A stretch of 64,000 nt of DNA, taken from JACCZZ01 sp044227805. GTDB lineage: Bacteria > Bacteroidota > Bacteroidia > Chitinophagales > UBA10324. The stretch lies in assembly GCA_044227805.1 (NCBI GenBank), contig JBGAWA010000001.1, positions 1 through 64,000 of the forward strand. The letters run 5' to 3'. A model generated the notes under the pieces. That model saw only the letters and a program-made list of their open reading frames with translations. It did not search any database and was not told where the DNA came from. The position numbers and the translations under genes are program-made. This document shows positions 1 to 8,134 of the stretch, one piece after another. Numbering within the stretch: position 1 is the stretch's first letter; each line of letters starts with the position of its first letter.

Positions 1-62
1 TGAGAAACCCTTAGCGGTGTTGTTTGAGAAGCGGATTTTTTCTCTACTGAAAATCCGGGTTG
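1..62 (-). repeat. Dispersed palindromic repeat, partial copy at the window edge
   Basis: This is a right-hand fragment of the roughly 160-bp repeat family found throughout the window. It runs from an AAACCCTTAGC-like segment to the hairpin half ending in AAAATCCGGGTT. It is truncated by the window start and directly precedes the decayed T9SS sorting-domain reading frame. Orientation is defined so that plus copies begin AACCCGGATTTTTC and end TGTGGGTTTAA. Confidence 0.7.
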
Positions 63-376
63 AAGGAGTTAGTGCATTTCGATGATGGCGATTCAGCATC
101 GATAGTATTCAGTTCAGTAGCACCTAATCCTGTTCCTCAGCAGGCACAATAGCTCGTGAACAGTACTGTCAGAAAGCTGCGCTTGAAATCTATTCCTTCA
201 CGGGAAAACTCGTACAGCAATATGTTATTCCCGGTTTGCTGAAAGGAGAAAATTCCTTTACCATAGATCTGAGTTTGTTGCCTGCAGGTAATTATATCGG
301 TATTGTGAAATGCGAAGGCATGCGCAGCAAAGGGCTTTCTATTACCGTGTCGTTAGGGTCGATCATTCTAATCTGA
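51..376 (+). pseudogene. Decayed C-terminus of a T9SS cargo protein
   Basis: The reading frame open from 51 gives ...FSSVAPNPVPQQAQ and then meets TAG at 150-152. The same frame continues with LVNSTVRK to about 178. A frameshift then moves the homology to another frame, starting AALEIYSFTGKLVQQ and ending ...LPAGNYIGIVKCEGMRSKG... before TGA at 374-376. The PNP motif, the 'IYSFTGKLV' strand and the 'LPAGNYIG' strand are in the usual order of a type A T9SS sorting domain. One premature stop and one frameshift indicate a pseudogene. The sequence before 51 is a repeat element, so the body of the gene is either cut off by the repeat or lies outside the window. Sequencing error is the main alternative. 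Confidence 0.7.
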
Positions 377-501
377 AAGGGATGAAACCGGTGAATCCTG
401 CTTCATCCTTTTCTTTTGATGCGATTCTCCAATCATGTTTTGATTCTTACAATTAATGGCACCTTTTGCGCTAACCCAGATTTTTCCAACTCGATCATTT
501 G

Positions 502-655
502 AACCCACATTTTGCAGTTCAAAGCGGCAACGGGTTTAACTCGACGTAGAACTGCTTAGGTTTGTGAAACATTTTCTTTTTCTGACAAATTGAGCAAACC
601 CTTAGCAGTTCTTAGTCGCAGCGTGAAGCGGATTTTCCATTGAAAAATCCGGGTT
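502..655 (-). repeat. Dispersed palindromic repeat, full copy
   Basis: This is a full-length minus-orientation copy. It starts AACCCACATTTTGCAGTTC, contains GACGTAGAACTGCTTAGG and the facing arm AAACCCTTAGCAGTTCT, and ends TGAAAAATCCGGGTT. The two 17-bp arms face each other across a loop of about 30 nt containing GTGAAACATTTTC. No gene is seen inside it. Confidence 0.85.
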
Positions 656-718
656 GTAGTGTCGTTGAGCGAAGCAAATGATCATTCTAACATTTAGATG
701 ATTAATCCGGCATTTTCC

Positions 719-785
719 AACCCAATAGGGTAACGGATGCAAATGCGATATAGAACTGCTTACTGTTTGACAAACATCTACTTTC
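719..785 (-). repeat. Degenerate fragment of the dispersed repeat
   Basis: The stretch GATATAGAACTGCTTAC followed by GTTTGACAAACATCTACTTTC aligns with the left half of the repeat next to it, in minus orientation, with several substitutions. It abuts the full copy at 786, so the two appear stacked. Confidence 0.5.
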
Positions 786-944
786 TTAAACCCGCATTTA
801 TCAGTTCAAAACGGCAACGGGTTTAACCCCGACGTGGAACTGCTTAGGGTTAGTGAAACATTTTCTTTTCTTGGCAAATTGAGCAAACCCTTAGCAGTTC
901 TTAGTCGCAGCGAAGCGGGATTTTTCCACAGAAAAATCCGGGTT
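786..944 (-). repeat. Dispersed palindromic repeat, full copy
   Basis: This minus-orientation copy is closely similar to the one at 502-655. Shared landmarks are TTAAACCCGCATTT, CAGTTCAAAACGGCAACGGG, GAACTGCTTAGGG, AAACCCTTAGCAGTTC, AGCGAAGCGGGATTTTTC and GAAAAATCCGGGTT. Short open frames across it are not convincing genes. Confidence 0.85.
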
Positions 945-1046
945 AAAACCCATGCGCAAATCCTTTGCTTTTATACGTTGAAGAGTAGCGGTATCATTCA
1001 ATCTGAAAATAAGGGTTATATACTTCAAATCTTAGCTGCCGGGAAT

Positions 1047-1079
1047 TAAAAATGAAAGCCCGGCTTTTCAGCCGGGCTT
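1047..1079 (-). terminator. Rho-independent terminator of the gld operon
   Basis: A perfect 9-bp stem, AAGCCCGGC at 1056-1064 and GCCGGGCTT at 1071-1079, encloses a 6-nt loop. Read on the minus strand it is followed by TCATTTTTAATT. It lies about 40 nt past the gldN stop codon, where the minus-strand gld transcript should end. Confidence 0.85.
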
Positions 1080-1120
1080 AAGTGTTCCCATTGTTTGTTT
1101 TATTACTCAGTGTTCAGCAC

Positions 1121-1978
1121 TCAATACGACCACAAATTATGTTCGTACTCAAAGATATCCTGTTTAATCCTGTCTGACTCACGTAACGCATCCGTACCGG
1201 TTGCATAGTCTTGTATGCGGCGATCAAACACATTGGACTCTTTATAAATATAGCTGCTGAACATCCGCATCTCAAACAGATCGTCCCAAGATAAACGGAT
1301 GGCATCATTGTGCGCATTAAACACCTCCTGTTTTACGAGCAGGTTACGTGTAGTTGGAAAGTATGCCCAGAACATAGGGAGATCCAACTGAATCTGGTCA
1401 TCATAATAAAGTGGTGCAATTGCCATGATGCGAACCTGCATGCTTGATGTTTCTTTGTCAAAAAACCAGTCTTCCTTAATCCGGTATTTGCTCACCTTTG
1501 TAGGATCAAATTCCCTGACCAGGACCGTATCCTTCACATAGTTGCCATCAAGATCTGAAAGCTGAATGGTATCATTGCCTGCGCCAATCTTTGCCACATC
1601 AGCCGGTAGTTTCACTGTTTTGAAATTATCTTCCTGGTACACGGTAATCTCCCCGGAAATAGCGGCATCTCTCAGGATAAAGACAAGGGGTTTCAGATCT
1701 TTCCAGTCTATTCCCTCATATTTAAATGGCAGGTTCATCTTTTCTCTTGAATCAATGATTCTCCAAACGCGCTTTTGCCAGAGCACATCAGCTTCGCGGA
1801 TATTATCATAAGGGACAACCTCCCTTTCAACGGGGCTTACTTTATCATAAAACAAATCTCTCGGCATGGTTTCGTCGGCCTGCCCATAAGCTCGGAAAGT
1901 TCCCACCAGCAGTATCACTGCAAAGAAGGGAAGGATGCTCATTTTCTTCATATCAACTGATTTACGGATGAACTCCAT
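1121..1978 (-). CDS. gldN: Gliding motility / type IX secretion protein GldN
   Basis: GldN (PorN family) is a periplasmic component of the T9SS. With GldK it forms the ring-like complex under the outer membrane. The 285-residue product has a hydrophobic export segment near the N-terminus (residues 13-32, ending in GQA) and a family-typical body with 'DLFYDKVSPVEREVVPYDNI', 'EADVLWQKRVWRIIDSREKM' and 'NDAIRLSWDDLFEMRMFSSY'. It is the last gene of porP-gldK-gldL-gldM-gldN. Its ATG shares one base with the gldM stop (TAATG at 1980-1976), which favours translational coupling from 1978. An alternative start at 1951 (MKKMSILPFF) would give a shorter, more typical signal peptide. The length agrees with the family. 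Confidence 0.93.
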   Translation of the reverse strand: MEFIRKSVDMKKMSILPFFAVILLVGTFRAYGQADETMPRDLFYDKVSPVEREVVPYDNIREADVLWQKRVWRIIDSREKMNLPFKYEGIDWKDLKPLVFILRDAAISGEITVYQEDNFKTVKLPADVAKIGAGNDTIQLSDLDGNYVKDTVLVREFDPTKVSKYRIKEDWFFDKETSSMQVRIMAIAPLYYDDQIQLDLPMFWAYFPTTRNLLVKQEVFNAHNDAIRLSWDDLFEMRMFSSYIYKESNVFDRRIQDYATGTDALRESDRIKQDIFEYEHNLWSY

Positions 1979-3657
1979 TATTTAATCTGAAGCGGTATGC
2001 TATTAAGGTTACGTGGTGTTTTATCAGGCCCTACGGCTCTTATCTTTCTGAAGATGATCTGATCGCCTGGCTTACATCCCTGTACAAACTGTGCCACCTT
2101 GGCGTTGAATTTTGCGCCTGAATTCTGTTCTATCCTTGCATCTTGCCTTTTAGGGATATAAACACACTCAAATGAAGTAACGTCAAAACGAACACCCTGG
2201 AAGTAGAAATCCTTCAGAATAGCACCGATACCTGGAACGGCCTTTAAAGTGCTGGTAGGAATATCACCTTCCGTGATAGTTCCATTGATTGCAGCAATGG
2301 GGTCCGGAATACGCTTGATGACAAATTCCTGCGAGCCGATCTGCCGATTGCCTCCTTCCAATGCAACAGAGACATTAACAGTTACTTTTTGATTCACTAA
2401 AGTGCCCGGCATATCAGCGGTATATTTCCCGGACCCTGATTTGGTAAAGCTTCCCTGAGTAGCTGAAGCGCTTACTTTGTCTGCCGGGAAACCGGGAACA
2501 GAAACTGAAAAAGGGTTGGGAATTCCCGCATAAATAATATTCAGATTTTCAGATGATACCACCACCGATCCTTTAGCCGTCTGGTATTCCGATTCAAAAG
2601 GATAGTATCTCGGCTTTCCATCGGGTCCCTGCACCATCACCGCGCCAGAATATTTTTGTATTCCTTCTCCGCCGGCTACCGTCTCATACTTTCCCATTCC
2701 ATCCACCACTTCTATTTTTCTTCCGCCACCTGATACGGGATTCTCAGTGATCTCTTTGAAGTTACCATTTTCATCCTTCTGTGCGATACTGTAATTCAAC
2801 GGTCCAACATACACTTCCGGGTTCACGGTGGAACTGTAGGCAGCTACAAAAATGTCGGCCTTATACTGCTGACCTGCCATGATATTACTTGTAGGAGCAA
2901 TTACCTTTGCCAGGATCCTGTCTACCACCACTGTTTTTGCATTTACCTGCTTGAATAGATATTCCACCATCAGATCTTCTGAATTGCGGATATCATTCTG
3001 GTACTTATTCAGCAAGGTCAGCGCTGCAATAGTCGGCACCATTTCAAAATTGGTAACTGTCCAGTTTTTTAAGACACCGTCAATCTTTTCAGTCGGGTCA
3101 ACGGCATGCACTGAGATCTGCGTTTCCAGCATTTTCTTGTCTTGGGGATTATCAACCAAAGCAAGCAGGTCATCCCTTAACTTGTTAAGCTTAGCTTTCA
3201 GTTCATCCCCTTTACCTTTGTTGATCATCAGGTTGGTGGATACTTCAAGATTGCGGTCGTCAAAAAGTTCTCCCTTCTTCATCAGCTCAGCAACCGGCAT
3301 TGATTTGACATCCATCTTCTCGCCGGTTTCACTGCTGACAATGCCGCCTGATTCAGCAATCAACTCTCTTTGAAGATCCTCAATCTCTGCATACAACTGA
3401 TCCGACATCGTCTTGGCTTTCTTTGCCTTTTCCAGAAAAGGGCCTGTTCGCTGAGAGTCATTTTTGAATTGCTCTTCAAATGCGGCAAAAGTCTGATTGT
3501 TCTTGCTGGTTATGGCAGCAGAAGAAACGGAAAGACCGGAATTTACAACGTGAAATGCATGCAGAATTTCTGCCGAAACGTTTAATGCAAGAAGGGCTGT
3601 CAACACCAGGTACATGAGGTTGATCATGATCTGGCGCGGTTCCTTAGGTATGGACAT
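1978..3657 (-). CDS. gldM: Gliding motility / type IX secretion protein GldM
   Basis: GldM (PorM) is the periplasmic shaft of the T9SS rotary motor. A single N-terminal membrane helix pairs with GldL in the inner membrane, and a chain of periplasmic domains reaches GldK/GldN. The 559-residue protein starts MSIPKEPRQIMINLMYLVLT, with the membrane helix at about residues 10-30 and no cleavable signal peptide. The first periplasmic part (about 35-230) is helical and charged. The later part is beta-rich, including 'NPEVYVGPLNYS' and 'NIIYAGIPNPFSVSVPGFPADK', the latter typical of the GldM central domains. It lies between gldL (53 nt upstream) and gldN (1-nt overlap). It is slightly longer than the F. 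johnsoniae protein, with no sign of disruption. Confidence 0.95.
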   Translation of the reverse strand: MSIPKEPRQIMINLMYLVLTALLALNVSAEILHAFHVVNSGLSVSSAAITSKNNQTFAAFEEQFKNDSQRTGPFLEKAKKAKTMSDQLYAEIEDLQRELIAESGGIVSSETGEKMDVKSMPVAELMKKGELFDDRNLEVSTNLMINKGKGDELKAKLNKLRDDLLALVDNPQDKKMLETQISVHAVDPTEKIDGVLKNWTVTNFEMVPTIAALTLLNKYQNDIRNSEDLMVEYLFKQVNAKTVVVDRILAKVIAPTSNIMAGQQYKADIFVAAYSSTVNPEVYVGPLNYSIAQKDENGNFKEITENPVSGGGRKIEVVDGMGKYETVAGGEGIQKYSGAVMVQGPDGKPRYYPFESEYQTAKGSVVVSSENLNIIYAGIPNPFSVSVPGFPADKVSASATQGSFTKSGSGKYTADMPGTLVNQKVTVNVSVALEGGNRQIGSQEFVIKRIPDPIAAINGTITEGDIPTSTLKAVPGIGAILKDFYFQGVRFDVTSFECVYIPKRQDARIEQNSGAKFNAKVAQFVQGCKPGDQIIFRKIRAVGPDKTPRNLNSIPLQIK

Positions 3658-3710
3658 TCTCTAATTTAATTTTGATAACCATTGGTAAAACTAACAAGAC
3701 AAACTATTCT

Positions 3711-4538
3711 CTACCCCTCACGATGCTGACCACCCATCGTCATCGCCGTCAGCATATTGCCATACACGTTATTAAGCTGCGAGAGATTTTTAGCCAGACC
3801 AGACATTTCAGACCGGTACTTCTTCGTATCTTCTACCGACTCGGAAAGATTATCCATCGCCTGCGTGAGTGAACCATAAAACTTATTCATGGTTTTCAGG
3901 TGGCTGTTGGTATCCTGCAATTCCAATTCATAAATAGCATTGAGCTGTGCGAGGTTTTTTGAAACCTGCTGAACCTGTTCGTGATAACTTTTTGTCTCAG
4001 CTGTTGCATTACCCAGCAACTTTGCTGCTTCTGTTGCATTGGCATACGCCACTTTCATCTCCGCTAATGCACCGGCCGCCTGCTTGGCGCTGGCAGAATA
4101 TTCATTCGTGGCCATGGAAGCATCCGTAAAATCATGCAACTGCGAAATGTTATCGCCAAGGCGTTTCAGGTTATCACCTAATCGCCTGATCAGTTCTGGT
4201 TCCAGTTTAGCTTCTGACATCATCTGGTCAAGCTGATTGGTTAACGAGCCATGTGTGCTGGTCTCCTTAATCATCTTCAACTCATCTTCATCGGGTGCAA
4301 AATCCAACTCCGGATAGATCTTCTCCCAGTAATAATCCTTGTGTGGAGGAAGAATACCCAGCAAAGCGAAAATAAACGCTTCCGTACACATGCCGATAAT
4401 AAGGAATTCACTGGCGAAATCCCAATGCTGCAATTTAAAAAGTGCCCCTAACAAAACGACAGAAGCACCCACTCCGATGATCAGGTTTTTCAGCCTCTTG
4501 CCTCTTTCGGATTCAAAGAATACAACGATTCTATTCAT
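3711..4538 (-). CDS. gldL: Gliding motility / type IX secretion motor protein GldL
   Basis: GldL (PorL) is the inner-membrane partner of GldM. The two form the proton-driven motor of T9SS and gliding. The 275-residue product has two membrane helices, at about 18-36 and 43-64. The second contains CTEAFIFALLGIL, whose Glu53 matches the membrane glutamate known to be important in GldL of Flavobacterium (alignment by eye). Residues 80-270 are a long cytoplasmic helical region with heptad-like patterns ('GSLTQAMDNLSESVEDTKKY'), probably coiled coil. Position and spacing between gldK and gldM are as in other Bacteroidota. Confidence 0.94.
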   Translation of the reverse strand: MNRIVVFFESERGKRLKNLIIGVGASVVLLGALFKLQHWDFASEFLIIGMCTEAFIFALLGILPPHKDYYWEKIYPELDFAPDEDELKMIKETSTHGSLTNQLDQMMSEAKLEPELIRRLGDNLKRLGDNISQLHDFTDASMATNEYSASAKQAAGALAEMKVAYANATEAAKLLGNATAETKSYHEQVQQVSKNLAQLNAIYELELQDTNSHLKTMNKFYGSLTQAMDNLSESVEDTKKYRSEMSGLAKNLSQLNNVYGNMLTAMTMGGQHREG

Positions 4539-4603
4539 TGATAAACGGTTTTTAGTGTTTAAAAAATTCGAAACGAATATTCAGAAAAATGATTCATTGC
4601 ATG

Positions 4604-5875
4604 TTATTGCCTGTCATCAATGGATCTTCCAAGGAACGTTATCACATCCCGGAAACCGATATAACACTTAGCAGTGTCCTGGTATTCGTAGTTACGGGTT
4701 CCAACCTGACACAGGTAAGCAATATCCTTCCACGACCCGCCGCGGATAACTTTGCGTTTCATGGTGATAGGATCACCTGCATCCACATCATAGCGTATGT
4801 CCGGATTCAGATCATGTTCAAAGTGGTAACTGTTTTCGTAGAAAGCAGTAGATGTCCATTCAGCAACATTACCTGCCATATTATACAATCCGTAATCATT
4901 AGGGAAATAAGCATCGGCTTTCACCGTGTACATTCCACCGTCATCAGGATAATCGCCGCGTCCGGGTTTGAAGTTGGCTAGTATGCAACCCTTTTTATTT
5001 CGCATATAAGGCCCCCCCCAAGGATAGGGTGCCAAGTCTCTTCCGCCGCGGGCAGCATATTCCCATTCTGATTCTGTTGGCAGCCTGAACTCATCATTTG
5101 TGGCCTCGCCATGAGAGGTAAGAAAATCATTCCACAACCTTGTCCTCCATTTACTGAATGCCATAGCCTGATTCCAGGTTACGCCGATTACAGGATAATT
5201 GTCGAATGAAGGATGCCAGAAATAATTTCTGGTCATTGGTTCATTGTATGAGTAGGCAAAATCATGCACCCAACTCAGCGTATCAGGGAAGACATTAACC
5301 ACCTCTTCCTTGATGACGGTTGTACGGTCGAAGTCAGGATTCAAACGATTAACATCACGTGCCGCTTCTTTGTAGTCCACCCAGTAATAAACGTAATTCA
5401 GTTTTCGCGGATCAATTTCTTTCTTGCCAAGTATCCGCTGCTCCTCGGGAAAATACAATTCATCGAGTGATTCCTGCAGTTCAGGATCTGAATAATCGAC
5501 ATAAGCATCCCAGTTTACTTTTTCATTACCGTTATCATCTTCCAGCATATAGTCTTCGCCCAGAATAGTGTGAGCAATAGAATCTCTTACCCATTCAACA
5601 AATTGCCGGTATTCATTATTGGTCACTTCTGTTTCGTCCATGAAGAATCCCTGCACGGAAACAGTCTTCGTGCGTTGAATCATCGAGTTGTTAATGTCCT
5701 GATCATTTTGACCAATGTGAAGCGTGCCGGACTTGATGTACACCATGCCGTATGGAATCGTAACGTTCCAACTCGGACGATCAAGTGAACCCAGCAACTG
5801 TCCGTTGTAGCCACCCTGGCAACCAGCCAAGACGGCAACTAGGCCCAGCAGAAGAAAACTGTGCTTATTCAACAT
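4604..5875 (-). CDS. gldK: Gliding motility / type IX secretion lipoprotein GldK
   Basis: GldK (PorK) is an outer-membrane lipoprotein forming the T9SS periplasmic ring with GldN. The product has a lipoprotein signal peptide, MLNKHSFLLLGLVAVLAGC, with the lipidated Cys at residue 19. Most of the rest is a formylglycine-generating-enzyme/SUMF1-like fold: 'GTLHIGQNDQDINNS' near the start, 'GFFMDETEVTNNEYRQFVEW', 'YPVIGVTWNQAMAFSKWR', 'FRLPTESEWEYAARGG', 'GLYNMAGNVAEWTST' and 'KRKVIRGGSWKD'. A frame open further upstream to 5938 is rejected. It would begin inside a good promoter (5917-5947), whereas the start at 5875 leaves a short leader and gives a proper signal peptide. In T9SS GldK the fold is structural, not a known sulfatase-activating enzyme. 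Confidence 0.94.
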   Translation of the reverse strand: MLNKHSFLLLGLVAVLAGCQGGYNGQLLGSLDRPSWNVTIPYGMVYIKSGTLHIGQNDQDINNSMIQRTKTVSVQGFFMDETEVTNNEYRQFVEWVRDSIAHTILGEDYMLEDDNGNEKVNWDAYVDYSDPELQESLDELYFPEEQRILGKKEIDPRKLNYVYYWVDYKEAARDVNRLNPDFDRTTVIKEEVVNVFPDTLSWVHDFAYSYNEPMTRNYFWHPSFDNYPVIGVTWNQAMAFSKWRTRLWNDFLTSHGEATNDEFRLPTESEWEYAARGGRDLAPYPWGGPYMRNKKGCILANFKPGRGDYPDDGGMYTVKADAYFPNDYGLYNMAGNVAEWTSTAFYENSYHFEHDLNPDIRYDVDAGDPITMKRKVIRGGSWKDIAYLCQVGTRNYEYQDTAKCYIGFRDVITFLGRSIDDRQ

Positions 5876-5916
5876 ACCCGGAACTTTTAAAAAGTGGTTG
5901 AACTTTCGAAAGTTTG

Positions 5917-5947
5917 TAAAAGTAGAAAAATTAAACAATTAAACAAA
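5917..5947 (-). promoter_or_regulatory. Bacteroidota-type promoter for gldKLMN
   Basis: On the minus strand a TTTG box (5947-5944) is followed after exactly 19 nt by TACTTTTA (5924-5917). This is close to the Bacteroidota consensus TTTG-N19-TAnnTTTG, with only the final G replaced. It sits about 40 nt before the preferred gldK start at 5875, so gldKLMN may be transcribed separately from porP. Confidence 0.6.
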
Positions 5948-6034
5948 CAAATAGGGATTAACCGGAATATTCAGCAATTCAAGGACTTAATAATGCATAT
6001 TCAGGTTATTTATTGTCTTGGCAACGATCATTTT

Positions 6035-7015
6035 TTAAAACCTTGGTGTATAGATCACTTTACCCGGCTTCACAGGTTTCATCAAGTTAATCCTGTAGTT
6101 CAGCACTACCTCATGAGATCCGTTGCTCACCGTATTCAGTGCCGAAACCGTGACGTCATAGGAATAACCCAGCCGGTAATTCTCTGAAATACTGATTCCG
6201 GCAATGGCAATGATGGCATCTTCATGCTCACTATTAAAACCTCGATAGCCTGCTCCGAGCCAGAGAAAATCCTTATAAAGAAAAATCAGGCCGGCCTCAG
6301 CCTGCAACATATTGCCATCCGACTTTATCATGGCGGAGGGCCGCATGCTTAGTTGCTTGTTGAATTTTGCCAGATATCCTAACTGAAGATAGTATTGCCG
6401 CTCATAGTCGAACAACAGGTTACTTCCCTCTGTGTTCACTTTTACTGTTTGAGGCAAGACATGATTGACAGAAAGTCCTGCTGACAGGTTTTTACCGTTG
6501 AAATAGATGCCAGTTGCGAAATCTGCGGCGATGCCACTGACAGGCACTATGGGCAGGAGGAAATCATTATGATTGATATCACCATTCTGGTATTCACCAT
6601 CCGGCGCACGCAATTTTGAACCATCCACATTCACTTGCGCGGCACCACCGCTGATGCCAAAAGAAAAATCACCTCCCTTGGTTTTAATGATGTAGGAATA
6701 GTTTAAAGTTACAGCTGTGTTTCTTAATGCTCCGGACTGTTCATTCAGCAGCACGATACCAAGTCCTCCATGCAACACTGGAACAGGTGAATGAACACCA
6801 ATATTTTGTGACACTGGGTGGCCATCGATTCCAACCCATTGACTCCGGAACTGGGCAGTTGCACTCAGTGATTTATCTAAACCGGTGAACGCTGGATTAT
6901 ATGCGGCCTGGTTAAGAAAATACTGACTGAATTGCGGATCCTGCTGGGCTAATGTTTTGATTCCAATGAATAACAGCATCACAGTACTGATCGTCTTCAA
7001 ATCACCGGGCTTCAT
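6035..7015 (-). CDS. porP: PorP/SprF family type IX secretion membrane protein
   Basis: PorP/SprF proteins are outer-membrane beta-barrels linked to the T9SS. They attach the GldK/N ring or act in late steps of adhesin export. The start at 7015 gives a signal peptide, MKPGDLKTISTVMLLFIGIK, ending near TLAQQ. The next residues, 'QDPQFSQYFLNQAAYNPAFT', are the family hallmark. The rest alternates beta strands ending in 'EVVLNYRINLMKP'. A start at 7072 is possible but would bury the signal peptide. It is upstream of gldK in the same orientation, the arrangement also known in Porphyromonas. The exact role among several PorP-like paralogues cannot be fixed from sequence. Confidence 0.9.
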   Translation of the reverse strand: MKPGDLKTISTVMLLFIGIKTLAQQDPQFSQYFLNQAAYNPAFTGLDKSLSATAQFRSQWVGIDGHPVSQNIGVHSPVPVLHGGLGIVLLNEQSGALRNTAVTLNYSYIIKTKGGDFSFGISGGAAQVNVDGSKLRAPDGEYQNGDINHNDFLLPIVPVSGIAADFATGIYFNGKNLSAGLSVNHVLPQTVKVNTEGSNLLFDYERQYYLQLGYLAKFNKQLSMRPSAMIKSDGNMLQAEAGLIFLYKDFLWLGAGYRGFNSEHEDAIIAIAGISISENYRLGYSYDVTVSALNTVSNGSHEVVLNYRINLMKPVKPGKVIYTPRF

Positions 7016-7279
7016 AGATAACAACTGGTTGCTGTAAATTAAAAACAATTTTATGGAACCATCAAAAATCAAAGCCTGCCGCTGATAAATGATGCAGACA
7101 TGCGCGATTCCATAAAGACTTAATAAGTGGACATTTTTCCTTTCAGATACTCATGAGCTGCTATAGCAAATTGATAGTGGCAGGCTGATGAAAATGGAGC
7201 ATGGTGATGTTGATTTCAAACTTTTCTCCGTAAATAATTTGAGTGGCACCCCCGAAAAATGCTCATGAAATTTCACAAA

Positions 7280-8119
7280 TCAGCCAATACTGTTCAGGTA
7301 ATTATCAATGGCCATTGTCATGCTGGGCGCTTGTGGCGCTGGAGCCAGCAAATCAATGTGCAGGCCTGCATCCATCACTGCCTGTGCAGTGACCGGACCA
7401 AAGGCTCCGATCTTCAATGACTTTTGCTTGAAATCCGGGAAATTTTGTTTGAGTGCATTTACACCAGTCGGTGTAAAGAATACAACCATATCATATCTTC
7501 TTAATTCCGTCTCCGTGAGTTCAACAGAAACCGTCTTAAAAATAACCGCTTCCGCAAATTCATATTTTTTCTTGCGGAGGTAATCTGAAGTATCAGACTT
7601 GTGATTATCTGAACAAGGCATCAAGAATTTTTCCCCGTCGCGGTGCTTTTCAATAATCTCTGTGAGGCCTTGAAAAGTACCGTCACCAAAAAACACTTTC
7701 CGCTTCCTGAATAAGATATATTTCTGCAGATAGAGTGCTATCGCCTCTGTCATGCAGTAGTATTTAGCATCAGGTGACATTCTGACCCGCAGGTCATCGC
7801 AGAGTTTGAAGAACTGATCAACTGCACTTCTGCTGGTAAATATTAAAGCTGAAAAGTCAGCCGGATTGATTTTTTGTTTGCGGAATTCCTTTGCGGTTAC
7901 CCCTTCGAGGTGGATAAATGGTTTAAAATCCACACTGATATTGTGTTTTCGGGCCAGCTCAAAATAGGGATTCTTATCATTCTCCGGTTTCGGCTGAGTG
8001 ATTAGAATTGACTTGATACCTGATTTTGCAGAATTCCCGTTAATGGGTTTGGAAGGTGTTGTACTGGAATCCGCTGCTGTTTTTACTTGCCTGGTATTTT
8101 TATCAACCATCAATTTCAT
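7280..8119 (-). CDS. Uroporphyrinogen-III synthase family protein
   Basis: The 279-residue product fits the HemD family, which closes hydroxymethylbilane to uroporphyrinogen III in tetrapyrrole synthesis. Landmarks are 'KSILITQPKPENDKNPYFEL' (first half of the bilobed fold), 'FSALIFTSRSAVDQFFKLCD', 'VVFFTPTGVNALKQNF' and 'KIGAFGPVTAQAVMDAG'. Residues 1-35 are a polar, low-complexity extension not typical of classical HemD. It lies 15 nt after a DUF4271 gene and upstream of porP. A Bacteroidota uroporphyrinogen-synthase-like gene in this setting may have an envelope role rather than, or besides, heme synthesis. That is inference, and no other heme gene is adjacent. Confidence 0.82.
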   Translation of the reverse strand: MKLMVDKNTRQVKTAADSSTTPSKPINGNSAKSGIKSILITQPKPENDKNPYFELARKHNISVDFKPFIHLEGVTAKEFRKQKINPADFSALIFTSRSAVDQFFKLCDDLRVRMSPDAKYYCMTEAIALYLQKYILFRKRKVFFGDGTFQGLTEIIEKHRDGEKFLMPCSDNHKSDTSDYLRKKKYEFAEAVIFKTVSVELTETELRRYDMVVFFTPTGVNALKQNFPDFKQKSLKIGAFGPVTAQAVMDAGLHIDLLAPAPQAPSMTMAIDNYLNSIG

Positions 8120-8134
8120 TTAAATCCTGATTTT

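Noticed and set aside
834..1049. 71-codon plus-strand open frame
   Set aside because: Most of it is a dispersed repeat copy (786-944), and it has no family resemblance. It is open by chance.
2879..3373. 164-codon plus-strand frame inside gldM
   Set aside because: It is antisense to gldM, which has strong family evidence.
4604..4630. GldK as the sulfatase-activating (formylglycine-generating) enzyme for the secreted sulfatase
   Set aside because: GldK shares the SUMF1 fold, but in T9SS it is a structural ring protein. I see no basis for assigning FGE activity.
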